The translations under genes and the position numbers were made by a program. DNA of 62,734 bases from Gemmatimonadota bacterium (GTDB lineage Bacteria; Gemmatimonadota; Gemmatimonadetes; Gemmatimonadales; GWC2-71-9): the NCBI GenBank assembly GCA_029262195.1, contig JAJCZX010000001.1, positions 1 to 62,734 on the forward strand. The letters run 5' to 3'. Below, piece by piece: positions 35,506 through 44,786 of the stretch. Each line of letters starts with the position of its first letter. Within the stretch, counting starts at the first letter, position 1. The notes under the pieces are model-generated. The model saw only the letters and a list, made by a program, of their open reading frames with translations, was not told the origin of the DNA and did no database searches.

Positions 35506-38500
35506 GAGTCACTCGCCGAAAAGTGTCCGTCGGGAACCCCGCTCGTGGCGGGGTCAGTGGAGAGCCCCAGGCCGGCTCGCAAACGCTGTGAAGCGTGTTC
35601 AATGAGATCGTACGCGACAGGCACGACGATCAAGGTCAGGGCTGTTGCGCTGATCAGACCACCGATTACCGCAATCGCCAGAGGTGCCCTCAGGTCAGAC
35701 CCACTGCCCAGCCCGAGAGCCATTGGAGCCAGGCCAAGCACAGTGGTGACTGTCGTCATGATGATCGGGCGCAACCTGACGCGACCGGCCTTGAGGATGG
35801 CCTCTCGAAGTTCATACCCTTGCGCGCGCATCTGATTGATGAAGTCGACCTTGACGATCGCATCGTTTACGACAATTCCAACCAGAATCACCATCCCGAT
35901 CAAGCTCATCGTGTTAAGCCCGGCACCGGCGTACCAGAGGGCCACAGCTGCTCCCACGATCGCAAGAGGCACGCTGAGCAAGATGGTAAACGGATGTACC
36001 ATAGACTCGAACTGGGCTGCCAGAATCATGTAAACAAGAACCATCGCCAGCATAAGAGCGAAACCCAACTCTCTGAAGCTCTTGGCCCTCTCTTCGTTCT
36101 CACCACCAACGTCCACTCTCAACCCGCGCGGTGGAGGATTCTGATTTAGCACCGCTTGTACCTCGGCCAGTGCTTCATCCAGCGAACCCTGCGAAACATC
36201 AGCCCACACGGTAACTGTGCGCGATTGGTCCATGCGCCTGATCTCGGACGGACCGACGGTTTCGGAGGTGCGAATCAACTCCCTCAGCGGAACATCGTTG
36301 ATCGAAAGAAACTGGAGTGTCTCAAGAGATTGGCGTTCGAGAATAGGAAGCCTCACAACAATCGGAATTCGCCGGTCAAAGTCTACAAACTCGGTCGCCG
36401 TGCGCCCCCTCATGTACCGCTCCACAACCTCAGCTACCTGGTTGGGTTCGATCCCATAGGCCGCCGCACGATCACGGTCGATCTCAACGAGTACTTCTGG
36501 CTGGCCCTCTTCAGTGGCAAGCCTGACATTGGTCACCGCTGAAACGTCGCCTAACCGATTGGCTAACAATTGCGCGTGTTGCATCGCCTGCCTGAGATTG
36601 TCTCCACGAATTCGCACGGCCATATCGGCCTCACTCCCACCGAGCAACCTCCCCAGCGCGGTAGCCTGTCCGGTTTCGACCGCCAGCACTCCCACCGGGA
36701 AACTGGACACCGTCTCTTCGAGGTCGTTGATGAAATCCTGAGTACTCTGGCCGGGTAAGAGACGTACGTCGATAGTCCCTGTATTCAGCCCGGTTTCTTC
36801 TTCCTCAACTCCACCGATGGCACCCTGCAACCCTATTCTGGTGAACATGTCGTCCACTCCGGCCCGGGCTGCGATCGCTTCCTCAAGACGGGCAGCAGCG
36901 GCAGATGTCTCTTCGAGCGGAGTGCCGCGTTCCAGTTGAAGGCGGGCCTGGAAGGAACCCTGATCGACATCGGGAAGCACTCCCCTGTCGAGCGTCATAC
37001 CTATTCCCAGTCCACCGGCCAGAAGCAACGCGCCTGCCCCGACGACAACAGCCCTATGGTCCAGGGCAAGCACCAATACACCGTGATACCACTCGGCGAA
37101 GCGATCAAATAATCTATCAAACGCTGCTAGCGGACGCCGGAAGATCCCGCCAAAGACCGAGGCGAAAGCACTCCCTATAGTGGAAAACGCGCGCCGGACG
37201 AACCCCGGCGGTACTTCAGATTCGTCGGTACCCCAGCGGGCAGCCATTGTTGGCAAAAGTGTAAGGGCCACGATGAGACTCGCGACCAGGGCAAACGCCA
37301 CCGCAAAAGAAAGAGCACCAAAGAGCTGACCGGCGACTCCTTCCACGTATATTATCGGTCCGAACACGCTGATGGTGGTCAGGGTCGACGCAGCGATGGC
37401 TGTTTGCACCTCTTCGGCTCCGACCGCAGCCGCTTCACGAGGGCTTTTGCCCAATTGCGTATGGCGGAAAATGTTTTCCAACACAACGATCGAATTGTCG
37501 ACGAGCATTCCAACGCCAAGCGCGAGACCACCGAGGCTCATGATGTTTAGAGAAACCCCGGCCATATCAAGCAGCGGGAAGGCGGCGATGACCGAGATCG
37601 GAATCGCCAGCGCAATAGCAACCGGGTAGCGGGCGTTGCGCAAAAACAGGAACAGGACCAGAAAGGCCAGAATGCCACCAAACAAAAGCGCCTGGACCAC
37701 GCTGGAAATAGCGTCGCTGATAAACTCGGCCTGGTTGGTTGCTATCTCAATCTGGACCTGAGGGTTCTCTCTTTCGAGTTGTTCGACGACCTCCTCAACT
37801 CTTTCAGCAACCTTAACCGTGTTGGCGCCACTTTCTTTGAAGAGCAGCAACCCGATGGAGTTTATCTGGTTGTAGCGTGCCATTGACTCCCGGTCACGAA
37901 ATCCTTCGTTGACCTCGGCGACATCGGATAAGCGCACAACCCCTGACACCGATCCCGCAGCTGCGTCTGCTCGGACCAAAGGAACGTTTCGAATCTCCTC
38001 GACATCCTGAAACTCGCCGATCGTGCGCAGGGCATAGCGGAAGCGTCCCCGCCTTATCGTGCCACCCGGCGCACTCTGGTTGGCAGCATCCAACGCCTGG
38101 GCCACATCGCCGATTGTCAGGCTGTAACTATCGAGTAGCTGAGGATTCACTTCAACGTGGATCTCACGCTCCAACCCACCGGTAACCGAAGCCTGGGCAA
38201 TCCCGTCGATCTGTTCGAAGCGACGTTTGAAAACCTCCTCGGTTAGTTCTTTGAGACTAAAAAGATCGCTGGCGCCGGCGACACTGATCGCCATGATCGG
38301 ATCAGACGTCGGGTCGGTTCGCAAAACGGCCGGGCGATCAGCCTGCTCGGGAAGGGCGTCGCGAATATTGTCGAGTTTCTCCCTAACGTTGAGCGCCGCG
38401 AAGTCCATGTCGACGCCCCACTGGAACCGTAGCGTGACGATGGAAACACCATCACGGGAAACGCTTTCAATGTCTTCGACCCCGGGGACCGCACTGACCT

Positions 38501-38708
38501 GTTGCTCAATTCGTTCGGTGACGAATCGTTCAACTTCGGCGGGAGCAACGCCGGAGTAGGTTGTGTAAACGATCAACCGGGGATAGGAAACATCGGGAAG
38601 TAGATCGATCGGCAGCCGATCAAACGAGATAGCACCCAGTACTCCCACTGCCAGGAAGAACATCGCGACCGCAACGGGTCGCTCAATGGCTTTACGAGAT
38701 AATGACAT
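35502..38708 (-). CDS. RND efflux pump permease (first of two)
   Basis: 1068 residues, full AcrB-type topology. N-terminal helix RKAIERPVAVAMFFLAVGVL, relay helix GMLVDNSIVVLENIFRH, and the late helix VGIVVNDAIVKVDFINQMRA typical of the HAE1 branch. The insert between helices 6 and 7 contains a Phe/Arg-rich stretch (about 500-535). Nine bases separate it from the tolC-like stop upstream; the second pump gene overlaps its stop by 4 nt. Gene order adaptor-TolC-RND-RND makes a self-contained tripartite exporter. Confidence 0.93.
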   Translation of the reverse strand: MSLSRKAIERPVAVAMFFLAVGVLGAISFDRLPIDLLPDVSYPRLIVYTTYSGVAPAEVERFVTERIEQQVSAVPGVEDIESVSRDGVSIVTLRFQWGVDMDFAALNVREKLDNIRDALPEQADRPAVLRTDPTSDPIMAISVAGASDLFSLKELTEEVFKRRFEQIDGIAQASVTGGLEREIHVEVNPQLLDSYSLTIGDVAQALDAANQSAPGGTIRRGRFRYALRTIGEFQDVEEIRNVPLVRADAAAGSVSGVVRLSDVAEVNEGFRDRESMARYNQINSIGLLLFKESGANTVKVAERVEEVVEQLERENPQVQIEIATNQAEFISDAISSVVQALLFGGILAFLVLFLFLRNARYPVAIALAIPISVIAAFPLLDMAGVSLNIMSLGGLALGVGMLVDNSIVVLENIFRHTQLGKSPREAAAVGAEEVQTAIAASTLTTISVFGPIIYVEGVAGQLFGALSFAVAFALVASLIVALTLLPTMAARWGTDESEVPPGFVRRAFSTIGSAFASVFGGIFRRPLAAFDRLFDRFAEWYHGVLVLALDHRAVVVGAGALLLAGGLGIGMTLDRGVLPDVDQGSFQARLQLERGTPLEETSAAAARLEEAIAARAGVDDMFTRIGLQGAIGGVEEEETGLNTGTIDVRLLPGQSTQDFINDLEETVSSFPVGVLAVETGQATALGRLLGGSEADMAVRIRGDNLRQAMQHAQLLANRLGDVSAVTNVRLATEEGQPEVLVEIDRDRAAAYGIEPNQVAEVVERYMRGRTATEFVDFDRRIPIVVRLPILERQSLETLQFLSINDVPLRELIRTSETVGPSEIRRMDQSRTVTVWADVSQGSLDEALAEVQAVLNQNPPPRGLRVDVGGENEERAKSFRELGFALMLAMVLVYMILAAQFESMVHPFTILLSVPLAIVGAAVALWYAGAGLNTMSLIGMVILVGIVVNDAIVKVDFINQMRAQGYELREAILKAGRVRLRPIIMTTVTTVLGLAPMALGLGSGSDLRAPLAIAVIGGLISATALTLIVVPVAYDLIEHASQRLRAGLGLSTDPATSGVPDGHFSASDS

Positions 38709-38717
38709 AGCGCCGCC

Positions 38718-40091
38718 CTATTCGAAAACCCGACCGCCTAAACGCTCTTCGAGCGTCGCGACGGCGGCGGCAAATTGATATTCAGCAGTCAGGGCCTGTC
38801 GTTCAGCCTGCGACGCCCGGTCGACTACCTGTTGGAGCTGCTGGAACCCAAGGGCACCCAGCCTGTACTGTTCCTGCGCCAGAGAAAGCTGCTCGCGGCT
38901 CAACTCCAGCGATCGGTTTTCCAGCAGCAACCCCTGATGGGCATTCTCAAGGTCTATCAGCGCGCTGCGTACCTGTTGGTCGGTGGATTGCACGGACTCA
39001 CGCAAGGATTCCTGCGCCGACAGGTGATTGGCGTCCGCCTGGGCGATTTGTCTCGACGTACCGAAACGGCTGAAGATGGGTACCTCGACTGAAACGCCAA
39101 ACCCCCAGCTTCGGTTGCGTGGACCGAGGTCGAAGAACGCATCGTAACCCTGAAGATTGGCATTCCGGGAAAAGGAAGCCCGCGCGGAAATTGTTGGCAA
39201 TCTCAATCCTCTGGCCGCGCTCAATGAACTTCGGGAGGCACTCTCGTCAGCGCGGGCCTGAGCAACTGAGGCATTCGATCTGAGAGCGCGGGTTACAAGA
39301 GCGTTGACGTCGAGTGAAGAAGGATCGAACGATTCGGGGAAATCACCGGCCACGGAGAAATCCCCGTCGTCCATGCCCATTTGCTGTCGCAATTGAAGCA
39401 ACGACTGCCGCGCATCGCCTTTGGCGCGTTCAACCGCCAACTCCTGCCTGGAGACATCAACTCGCGCACCGAGTACGTCGACCTGACTCGCGCTGCCCAC
39501 CCGAAATAGCCTTTGCGTTGCGTCAAGTTGCTCTTGAGCGGAAGCCAGCAGTTCTTCTTCCACCGCCACCGCCCTCTGGGTTCTGATAGCATCATAGAAC
39601 CGCCTAGTGACCTCAGCCCTAACCCTGGTCAATTCGAAATCGGCTCCGAGTTGGGCCGCGTCCTCACGAAAACGGCTGGCACGAAGGTTGTTGATATTTT
39701 GGAACCCGTCGAACAGGGTGATGCTACTACTCAGTGATTGACTGGTCGAACTGCTATTGAAGGTTCTCCCATCGGTAAGATCCACGGGGCGACCGAAGTC
39801 ATCGGTGCCGGAGAACGTCGTTTGGGAATTCCCGTTGAAATTCACAGAACCGCTCAGGCTGGGCAAAAACGCTCCGATACCGGCGCGGACTTCGGCTCCA
39901 CTTGATCTCACCCGCGTCAAAGCCCGCCGATAGGCCGGGTTGTGTCTCCTGGTAAGAGAAAGAACATCATCGAGTGTCAGCGCGCCGCCAATTTCCTGAG
40001 CACTAACCCCGCCTGCGCCCACCGGCGCGATCAGCAAAAAGAGTGAGACAAAATACGCGTAGCGCCTACAACGATGGTATCCCGGGCTCAC
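38718..40091 (-). CDS. TolC-family outer-membrane efflux protein
   Basis: 457 residues with a signal peptide (SLFLLIAPVGAGGVSAQ). Two repeats of long amphipathic helices and beta strands carry TolC-type features such as LTLDDVLSLTRRHNPAYRRA (about 37-56) and SLARAQEQ-like helical repeats (LSREQLSLAQEQYRLGALGF near the end). It forms the channel through which the RND pumps expel substrate. The start is GTG 40091, whose GTGA overlaps the adaptor stop. Confidence 0.9.
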   Translation of the reverse strand: MSPGYHRCRRYAYFVSLFLLIAPVGAGGVSAQEIGGALTLDDVLSLTRRHNPAYRRALTRVRSSGAEVRAGIGAFLPSLSGSVNFNGNSQTTFSGTDDFGRPVDLTDGRTFNSSSTSQSLSSSITLFDGFQNINNLRASRFREDAAQLGADFELTRVRAEVTRRFYDAIRTQRAVAVEEELLASAQEQLDATQRLFRVGSASQVDVLGARVDVSRQELAVERAKGDARQSLLQLRQQMGMDDGDFSVAGDFPESFDPSSLDVNALVTRALRSNASVAQARADESASRSSLSAARGLRLPTISARASFSRNANLQGYDAFFDLGPRNRSWGFGVSVEVPIFSRFGTSRQIAQADANHLSAQESLRESVQSTDQQVRSALIDLENAHQGLLLENRSLELSREQLSLAQEQYRLGALGFQQLQQVVDRASQAERQALTAEYQFAAAVATLEERLGGRVFE

Positions 40092-41275
40092 TGTGGCCTC
40101 CCGCCCTCAGCACGCGCGTTGCGCACCAGCCTGACGTTTGCGTCATGGATCAAACTGTAGTGGCCTTCGGTCAAAACCTGTTGACCGGGCTCAAGCATAT
40201 CGGTGTCGGGGTTGGCTACGATTTCGACAAGTGAGTCGTTTTCCAATCCGGTAGTTACATAATGCCACTTCGCCAGCCCTGTGCGACCGTCCGGTTCGTA
40301 GAGAAAGAGCATTGTGCGGCTGTCTCGCTCGAGAATGGCTGATTTCGGAACAAGAATGCGGTCGGCAAATCGCCTCGCTTCCAACGCGACGCGAGCGTAC
40401 ATGCCGGGCAACACCCTGCCTTCGGGATTGGGCACGAGAACCGTTACCCTGGCTGTGCGGGAGGTAGCATCAATAATGGGATTAATGGTCTCGATTTCGC
40501 CGAGGAAAACCTCACCCGGAAACGCCGCAAAGTTCACGCTGGCCCCTCCACCCTGGCGGAGGTATCCGATTTCGCTTTCTAGAACCTGCACCTCGACTTT
40601 GATTGGGTCCAGATCGACAATCGTCATGAGCTCATCGCCCTGACGAACCCAGGCACCTTCGGCGACCTTGAGGTCCGCAACTCGGCCCCCAAACGGGGCT
40701 CTCGTGGTAGCTCTTTCGAGATTTAGTTCGGCCTGGGTAACACGGATCTGATTCGCATCAATCTGACTTCTCACTCGAGCGACCTGATCCCGCTCAACAC
40801 GAATGGTTTCGTCTTCGATCGCGTCATCAAAAAGCGTTCGTTCCTTATAATCGGCTTCAGCGGTGGCCAACCCCGCGCGGGCGTTGGCAACTTCAAGACC
40901 CAGGTCAACGGTATCGAGAGAAAGTAGCGCCTGGCCTCGCCGTACTGCCTGGTTTTCTGTTATCCCCAGACTTCGGATTTGGCCGGGAACCTGGGCCAGG
41001 ACCTGAGTTTCTTTCCAGGCCACCGCCTGAGCTGCGGCCGACACAGAAATAACCAGAGTGTCTCTAATGACCTCTGCCCCGACTACCGGATTTGCCACTG
41101 TGGAATTGAACGAGGAACTAGCCGACACCTCGGGCCGATCAACCGCCTCGCCATCGGCTTCGGCCGCTTCGGCGTCGGTTGCTGACGCATTCAGCTTGTA
41201 GTAAATGCCCCCACCGATCCCGCCAACGATAACGACCCCCAGGAACCACCCAAAAATCCGACCTTTTGAACTCAT
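40088..41275 (-). CDS. Periplasmic adaptor of RND efflux system
   Basis: 395 residues: an N-terminal anchoring helix (GWFLGVVIVGGIGGGIYY), then the lipoyl/barrel-sandwich domain split by a helical hairpin (residues about 90-190, GQALLSLDTVDLGLEVANAR and ATTRAPFGGRVADLKVAEGA), a beta-barrel domain and a membrane-proximal domain (GMYARVALE). It joins the RND pumps to TolC. First gene of the operon; the 440-bp region upstream must contain its promoter. Confidence 0.9.
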   Translation of the reverse strand: MSSKGRIFGWFLGVVIVGGIGGGIYYKLNASATDAEAAEADGEAVDRPEVSASSSFNSTVANPVVGAEVIRDTLVISVSAAAQAVAWKETQVLAQVPGQIRSLGITENQAVRRGQALLSLDTVDLGLEVANARAGLATAEADYKERTLFDDAIEDETIRVERDQVARVRSQIDANQIRVTQAELNLERATTRAPFGGRVADLKVAEGAWVRQGDELMTIVDLDPIKVEVQVLESEIGYLRQGGGASVNFAAFPGEVFLGEIETINPIIDATSRTARVTVLVPNPEGRVLPGMYARVALEARRFADRILVPKSAILERDSRTMLFLYEPDGRTGLAKWHYVTTGLENDSLVEIVANPDTDMLEPGQQVLTEGHYSLIHDANVRLVRNARAEGGRPQ

Positions 41276-41717
41276 GTCTTTAACACTCTTTCGTCAATCA
41301 GAAAATTTGAACCGACTCATTGATCGGCCGACCAACCCCACCGGTCGTTACAACACTAGATGCATTAACAGTCAATACGGTTGCTATACCCCACAACTCT
41401 CTATTTTTCTCGTACTTTTCTATACACAAAGTATGCGGTTAATGTATAAAAGACATACTGATATTGCAACAATTTTTCCGATCCATTTTATGATCTTCAC
41501 GTAGGGTATCTGAGGCACCAATCCGTTTCGTACCAAAGACACGCATAACAACCCAAATCCGCGGCACCTGGGCTGGACAAGAGCTTGGTCTACCATGTTT
41601 GCGACGATTTAGGGTCCTCCATCATCTCCTCTTGCGATGACTGAACCGCCGCGCCCCGAGCGACGCCATTTGGGCTAGCCGAGTTGGCGAAAATCTACAA
41701 TCAAGGAGTCACCCGAC
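41276..41717. other. Divergent intergenic region, no gene seen
   Basis: 442 bp between the efflux operon (minus) and a propeller gene (plus). It is AT-rich from about 41,390 to 41,510, with many TATA-like words and a weak GTATG / CATAC dyad (41,431-41,457), so promoters for both sides are likely here. No open frame with a ribosome site and no RNA gene was recognised. AAGGAG precedes the plus-strand ATG at 41718. Confidence 0.6.
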
Positions 41718-42926
41718 ATGCGTGTCCTCTTAGCCGCCGCTCTGGGAGCGGTCACAATTTCGACGGTCGCCGTGGCCCAGACGCCACGGGAGGAAGGCCT
41801 TAGCGCAGCAGACGCTTTCCCGGAACCGTTTTCAAGCCTCGGAAACCTGAGGGCCCTCAGTTCCGGAGATCTATTGGTTTCTGACCGAGTGGAAAAGTCT
41901 GTTTACAAGATCAATTTCGAGACCGGAGCATACGAAATGCTCGGCCACAATGGCCAGGGACCTCAAGAATACGACTCGCCTATGGGGATTTTTCCAATCG
42001 GTGATGGCGCCTCGGCAGTACTGGACATGGGCAACACCCGTATCGCCGTTATGGATGAAAACGGCGGCATTTCCAATACCTACCCCATGATGTCAGACGC
42101 AGGATTCAAAATGCCGAGAGCCGGGGACGAGTTGGGCAATGCCTATTACTCTGGCGGCAGCACTTTCACAATGAGCAGGGGTGGTTCCTCAACCCCTCCA
42201 CCTCCTGCGACCGAGACTGCTCTCACAAGATGGAATCTCGAATCCGGGGCTGAAGACACTGTCGCAACACTCGCAATACCGCCGCGTCCGCAGATGGGCA
42301 GGATCAGCATCGGATCAGGCGGATCCGTTTCCGGGATGCCCGCACCCACGCCATACAGGCCGCTAGATGAATTTGCCGTGGCGCCCGATGGCCGAATCGG
42401 AATCGTTCGAGCTAACCCTTATGGGGTGGAGTGGATTGCCGCCGATGGAGGGAAGGTAGTCGGACCACTACCGGACTACACACCAATCCCATTTCGGCGA
42501 TCTGATAAAGAGGCCTGGGCCGAGGCTCAAGCTCAACCCTCGGGAGGCGGGGGCGCGGCAATGACAATTCGTACCACAGGCAGTGGTGGTGGAAGTCGCA
42601 CGGTCGCGCTTCCGCCTCCTGATATAGACGAAGTTGAATTCCCTGAGGTGTTTCCAGCTTTCTCGCGTGGAGCAGCCCGGATTTCAAGCGAAGGCGACTT
42701 GTGGGTGCAACGTGACGAATCCTACGGGATTGACGGGACACCTTTCGACGTCTTCAACTCATCCGGTGAGTTAGTTCGCAGAGTGAGATTGCCCGAAGGA
42801 AGAACGGTACTTGGATTCGGACCGGGCGCGCTTTATGCCTACTCGATGGACGAAGACGACCTGCAATGGATCGAAAAATATGAAATCGCGGATCCCTCGG
42901 CTTCGAGTAGTTCAAGGCGAAGGTAG
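41718..42926 (+). CDS. Secreted 6-bladed beta-propeller-like protein
   Basis: 402 residues with signal peptide MRVLLAAALGAVTISTVAVA ending at Q. Blade-like repeats resemble the 6-bladed NHL-type family common in Gemmatimonadota and Bacteroidota: FSSLGNLRALSSGDLLVSDR, GHNGQGPQEYDSPMGIFPIG and DEFAVAPDGRIGIVRA. The Gly-Gln-Gly-Pro-x-E motif between blades is typical of this group. The function is unknown; such proteins usually bind ligands outside the cytoplasm. It is alone on its strand with an AAGGAG site. Its nearest relative in the window is the propeller lipoprotein 43064-44314 on the opposite strand, ending 137 bp away. Confidence 0.8.
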   Translation: MRVLLAAALGAVTISTVAVAQTPREEGLSAADAFPEPFSSLGNLRALSSGDLLVSDRVEKSVYKINFETGAYEMLGHNGQGPQEYDSPMGIFPIGDGASAVLDMGNTRIAVMDENGGISNTYPMMSDAGFKMPRAGDELGNAYYSGGSTFTMSRGGSSTPPPPATETALTRWNLESGAEDTVATLAIPPRPQMGRISIGSGGSVSGMPAPTPYRPLDEFAVAPDGRIGIVRANPYGVEWIAADGGKVVGPLPDYTPIPFRRSDKEAWAEAQAQPSGGGGAAMTIRTTGSGGGSRTVALPPPDIDEVEFPEVFPAFSRGAARISSEGDLWVQRDESYGIDGTPFDVFNSSGELVRRVRLPEGRTVLGFGPGALYAYSMDEDDLQWIEKYEIADPSASSSSRRR

Positions 42927-43017
42927 CAAAAGTTAGAAGCCGGAAGTTAGAGATTAGACCAAACGACGCGACGATTTAGGCGGTGTGCGGGGTGCATGGT
43001 TCCTCCCAGGGACCGGT

Positions 43018-43034
43018 ATCCCGTATGCCGCCAT
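43018..43034. repeat. 17-bp repeat, copy 1
   Basis: ATCCCGTATGCCGCCAT here is identical to 44725-44741, where it covers the first codons (MAAYGI) of the DsbA relic. Here it lies in the gap between two convergent propeller genes. Confidence 0.7.
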
Positions 43035-43063
43035 GCTATTCGTGCATTGGCCGCTCTGGCAAC

Positions 43064-44314
43064 CTACTTTAGGACCTCGTATACCCGAACATGTTGCACA
43101 TCGAACTCATCTTTCCAAACCCCCACCACCCAACCGTCAGAAAAGCTCATCGGTGTAAAACCGCCGGGGAATTCAACCGTTCCGTAGAACCGACGGGCAG
43201 GCTCAAATACCGACCACGTCTCCGGTACCCCTTCAAGATAGTGGTAGTCTAAAACCCACATAAAATCGCCATCGGCGATTAGACTTGGGCCAGATCCGAA
43301 CCCTCGCCCGAAGGCAGGCATAACTCCGGGAATAGGCATCAGGGCCAACTGTCGGCGAGCTATATCACCAAACCTATTTGCGGGCAATCTTCTCGACCTC
43401 TGCTGCTTCAACTCTTCGACCTGCCGCGATTCAATGGGCTGACCTGTCCCCATCCGGCGGAGAAAAGTCGTTGGATTCAAAGAAGAATCGTAAAAAACGA
43501 CTTCCCATTTTTCGGTATCGGCCGTGAAATAACCCGTACCGAAGACGCCCGCTATGGAAACTCGACCGAATAACGGAGTCATGGAATTGGGGTGCCCATC
43601 AACGTCGAAAGCGAAGCCCTCGACGTGGAGGAGGGTATCCAGGATCTCTGTCTTTCCTAAATCGATTTCAACGCGAGACAATTCGTGTGGTGGCCGGAAC
43701 CGGCCCCCCCCTACCATCCGGTCCATTGTTTCAGATCCAGACCACGTCAGCCTCCCCCACGTCAAAACACTCCCGTCCGAGAAAACACCCAAAGGGCGCG
43801 AAAAGACCCTTTCCAAGGAGGTCCCATTGTTAACGGTTCGGACGTATCGGAGTTGGCTATCAAAAATGGTCGCCCGCCCTAAACGCCCATCATAAGCCAG
43901 GATGGAATCGCCACGGAATTTTCCTACAAAATCCAACGACTCAAACTCACCCGGTCCGGCCCCCACTCCACCCGCGGAGAACAGGGCGATCCCAGTTGTA
44001 TCATAAATTTCGATCGTGCGCGCTCCGTTATCACCGACAACAAAACGCGTGTCCTGACCTAACCAAAAAATCTGTCGTACCCGTTCAAACAACTTGCCAG
44101 AGTCTTCGCCTCCAATTTCCAAAAAATATTCGGAGGCAATTGTCCATCCCTCGGAGGACGACCAAGCCGGGCCTTCAAACTCAAGAACAACCGAACCAGC
44201 AGAATCCCGAACAACACTTCCCGGCTTAGTTGGCTCCGGTCCCGAGCAGTTGACTGCATGAACTAGCAAACCCAATGTCAAAAGCAGCCGAGCATGAAAC
44301 CTGCTGACCATCAA
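43064..44314 (-). CDS. 6-bladed beta-propeller lipoprotein
   Basis: 416 residues. The signal LLLTLGLLVHAVNCSGPEP has a usable lipobox (AVNC; Cys at about 24), so the protein is probably lipidated. Blades include FERVRQIFWLGQDTRFVVGD, GGVGAGPGEFESLDFVGKFR and LIADGDFMWVLDYHY; GxGPGEF again marks the 6-bladed family of the plus-strand neighbour. No enzyme residues recognised. The next upstream gene (DsbA relic) is on the same strand, 7 bp before its ATG. Confidence 0.78.
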   Translation of the reverse strand: MMVSRFHARLLLTLGLLVHAVNCSGPEPTKPGSVVRDSAGSVVLEFEGPAWSSSEGWTIASEYFLEIGGEDSGKLFERVRQIFWLGQDTRFVVGDNGARTIEIYDTTGIALFSAGGVGAGPGEFESLDFVGKFRGDSILAYDGRLGRATIFDSQLRYVRTVNNGTSLERVFSRPLGVFSDGSVLTWGRLTWSGSETMDRMVGGGRFRPPHELSRVEIDLGKTEILDTLLHVEGFAFDVDGHPNSMTPLFGRVSIAGVFGTGYFTADTEKWEVVFYDSSLNPTTFLRRMGTGQPIESRQVEELKQQRSRRLPANRFGDIARRQLALMPIPGVMPAFGRGFGSGPSLIADGDFMWVLDYHYLEGVPETWSVFEPARRFYGTVEFPGGFTPMSFSDGWVVGVWKDEFDVQHVRVYEVLK

Positions 44315-44321
44315 AAGCGTG

Positions 44322-44786
44322 TCATTGGTTTGCGAATTGTTTGAGTTGCTCTCGATCTAAAACTCCGAAATGCAACTCCTTTTTGTTCACCATCGCTGGG
44401 GTACCTCGAGCCCCCAAGCTTTCCGCAATTCGTGCATCGCGAGCCAGTCTTTCGTCTGTCTCATCCGATTGAAGGCACGATGCAAAACCTTCCAGGTCCG
44501 CCACACCCGCGGCTTCTGCCTCCCGGACCCAATTGGTATCCGCAAGCCAGCCACTTGTTTCAAAGAAACGACGATGGATTTGTAGAAAGCGACCCTGGTT
44601 CTCCGCACAAATTGCCGACCGCGCCGCTCCTTCGGCAGCGGCGTGGAAATCAAGCGGCAGGTGAAGATAACCCACCGTAATTTCCGGGTACTCCAAGGAG
44701 GTCCGCCTTTCCAGCTTCCTCTCAATCCCGTATGCCGCCATTCGGCACTCCCTGGATCTCCAGCACGATCTTCCCCATCTGCTCAC
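44322..44786 (-). pseudogene. DsbA-family relic lacking the CxxC active site
   Basis: The readable part VGYLHLPLDFHAAAEGAARS onwards, with RDARIAESLGARGTPAMVNK, is the helical insert and cis-Pro end of a DsbA thiol oxidoreductase. The protein should have about 60 more residues in front, with a Cys-x-x-Cys followed by CRMAAYGIERKL-like sequence. Here the match begins at CRMAAYGI and the bases before it belong to the end of the alcohol dehydrogenase gene (44722-45801). The first catalytic Cys, the signal peptide and the first strand are gone. I read this as a deletion that fused the two genes. ATG 44738 could still be used, but the product could not do disulfide exchange. Confidence 0.7.

Noticed and set aside
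32305..40700. Many 60-200 residue plus-strand frames through the efflux operon
   Set aside because: All run antisense to strongly conserved RND, TolC and adaptor genes, with Arg/Ser/Pro-rich composition typical of shadows.
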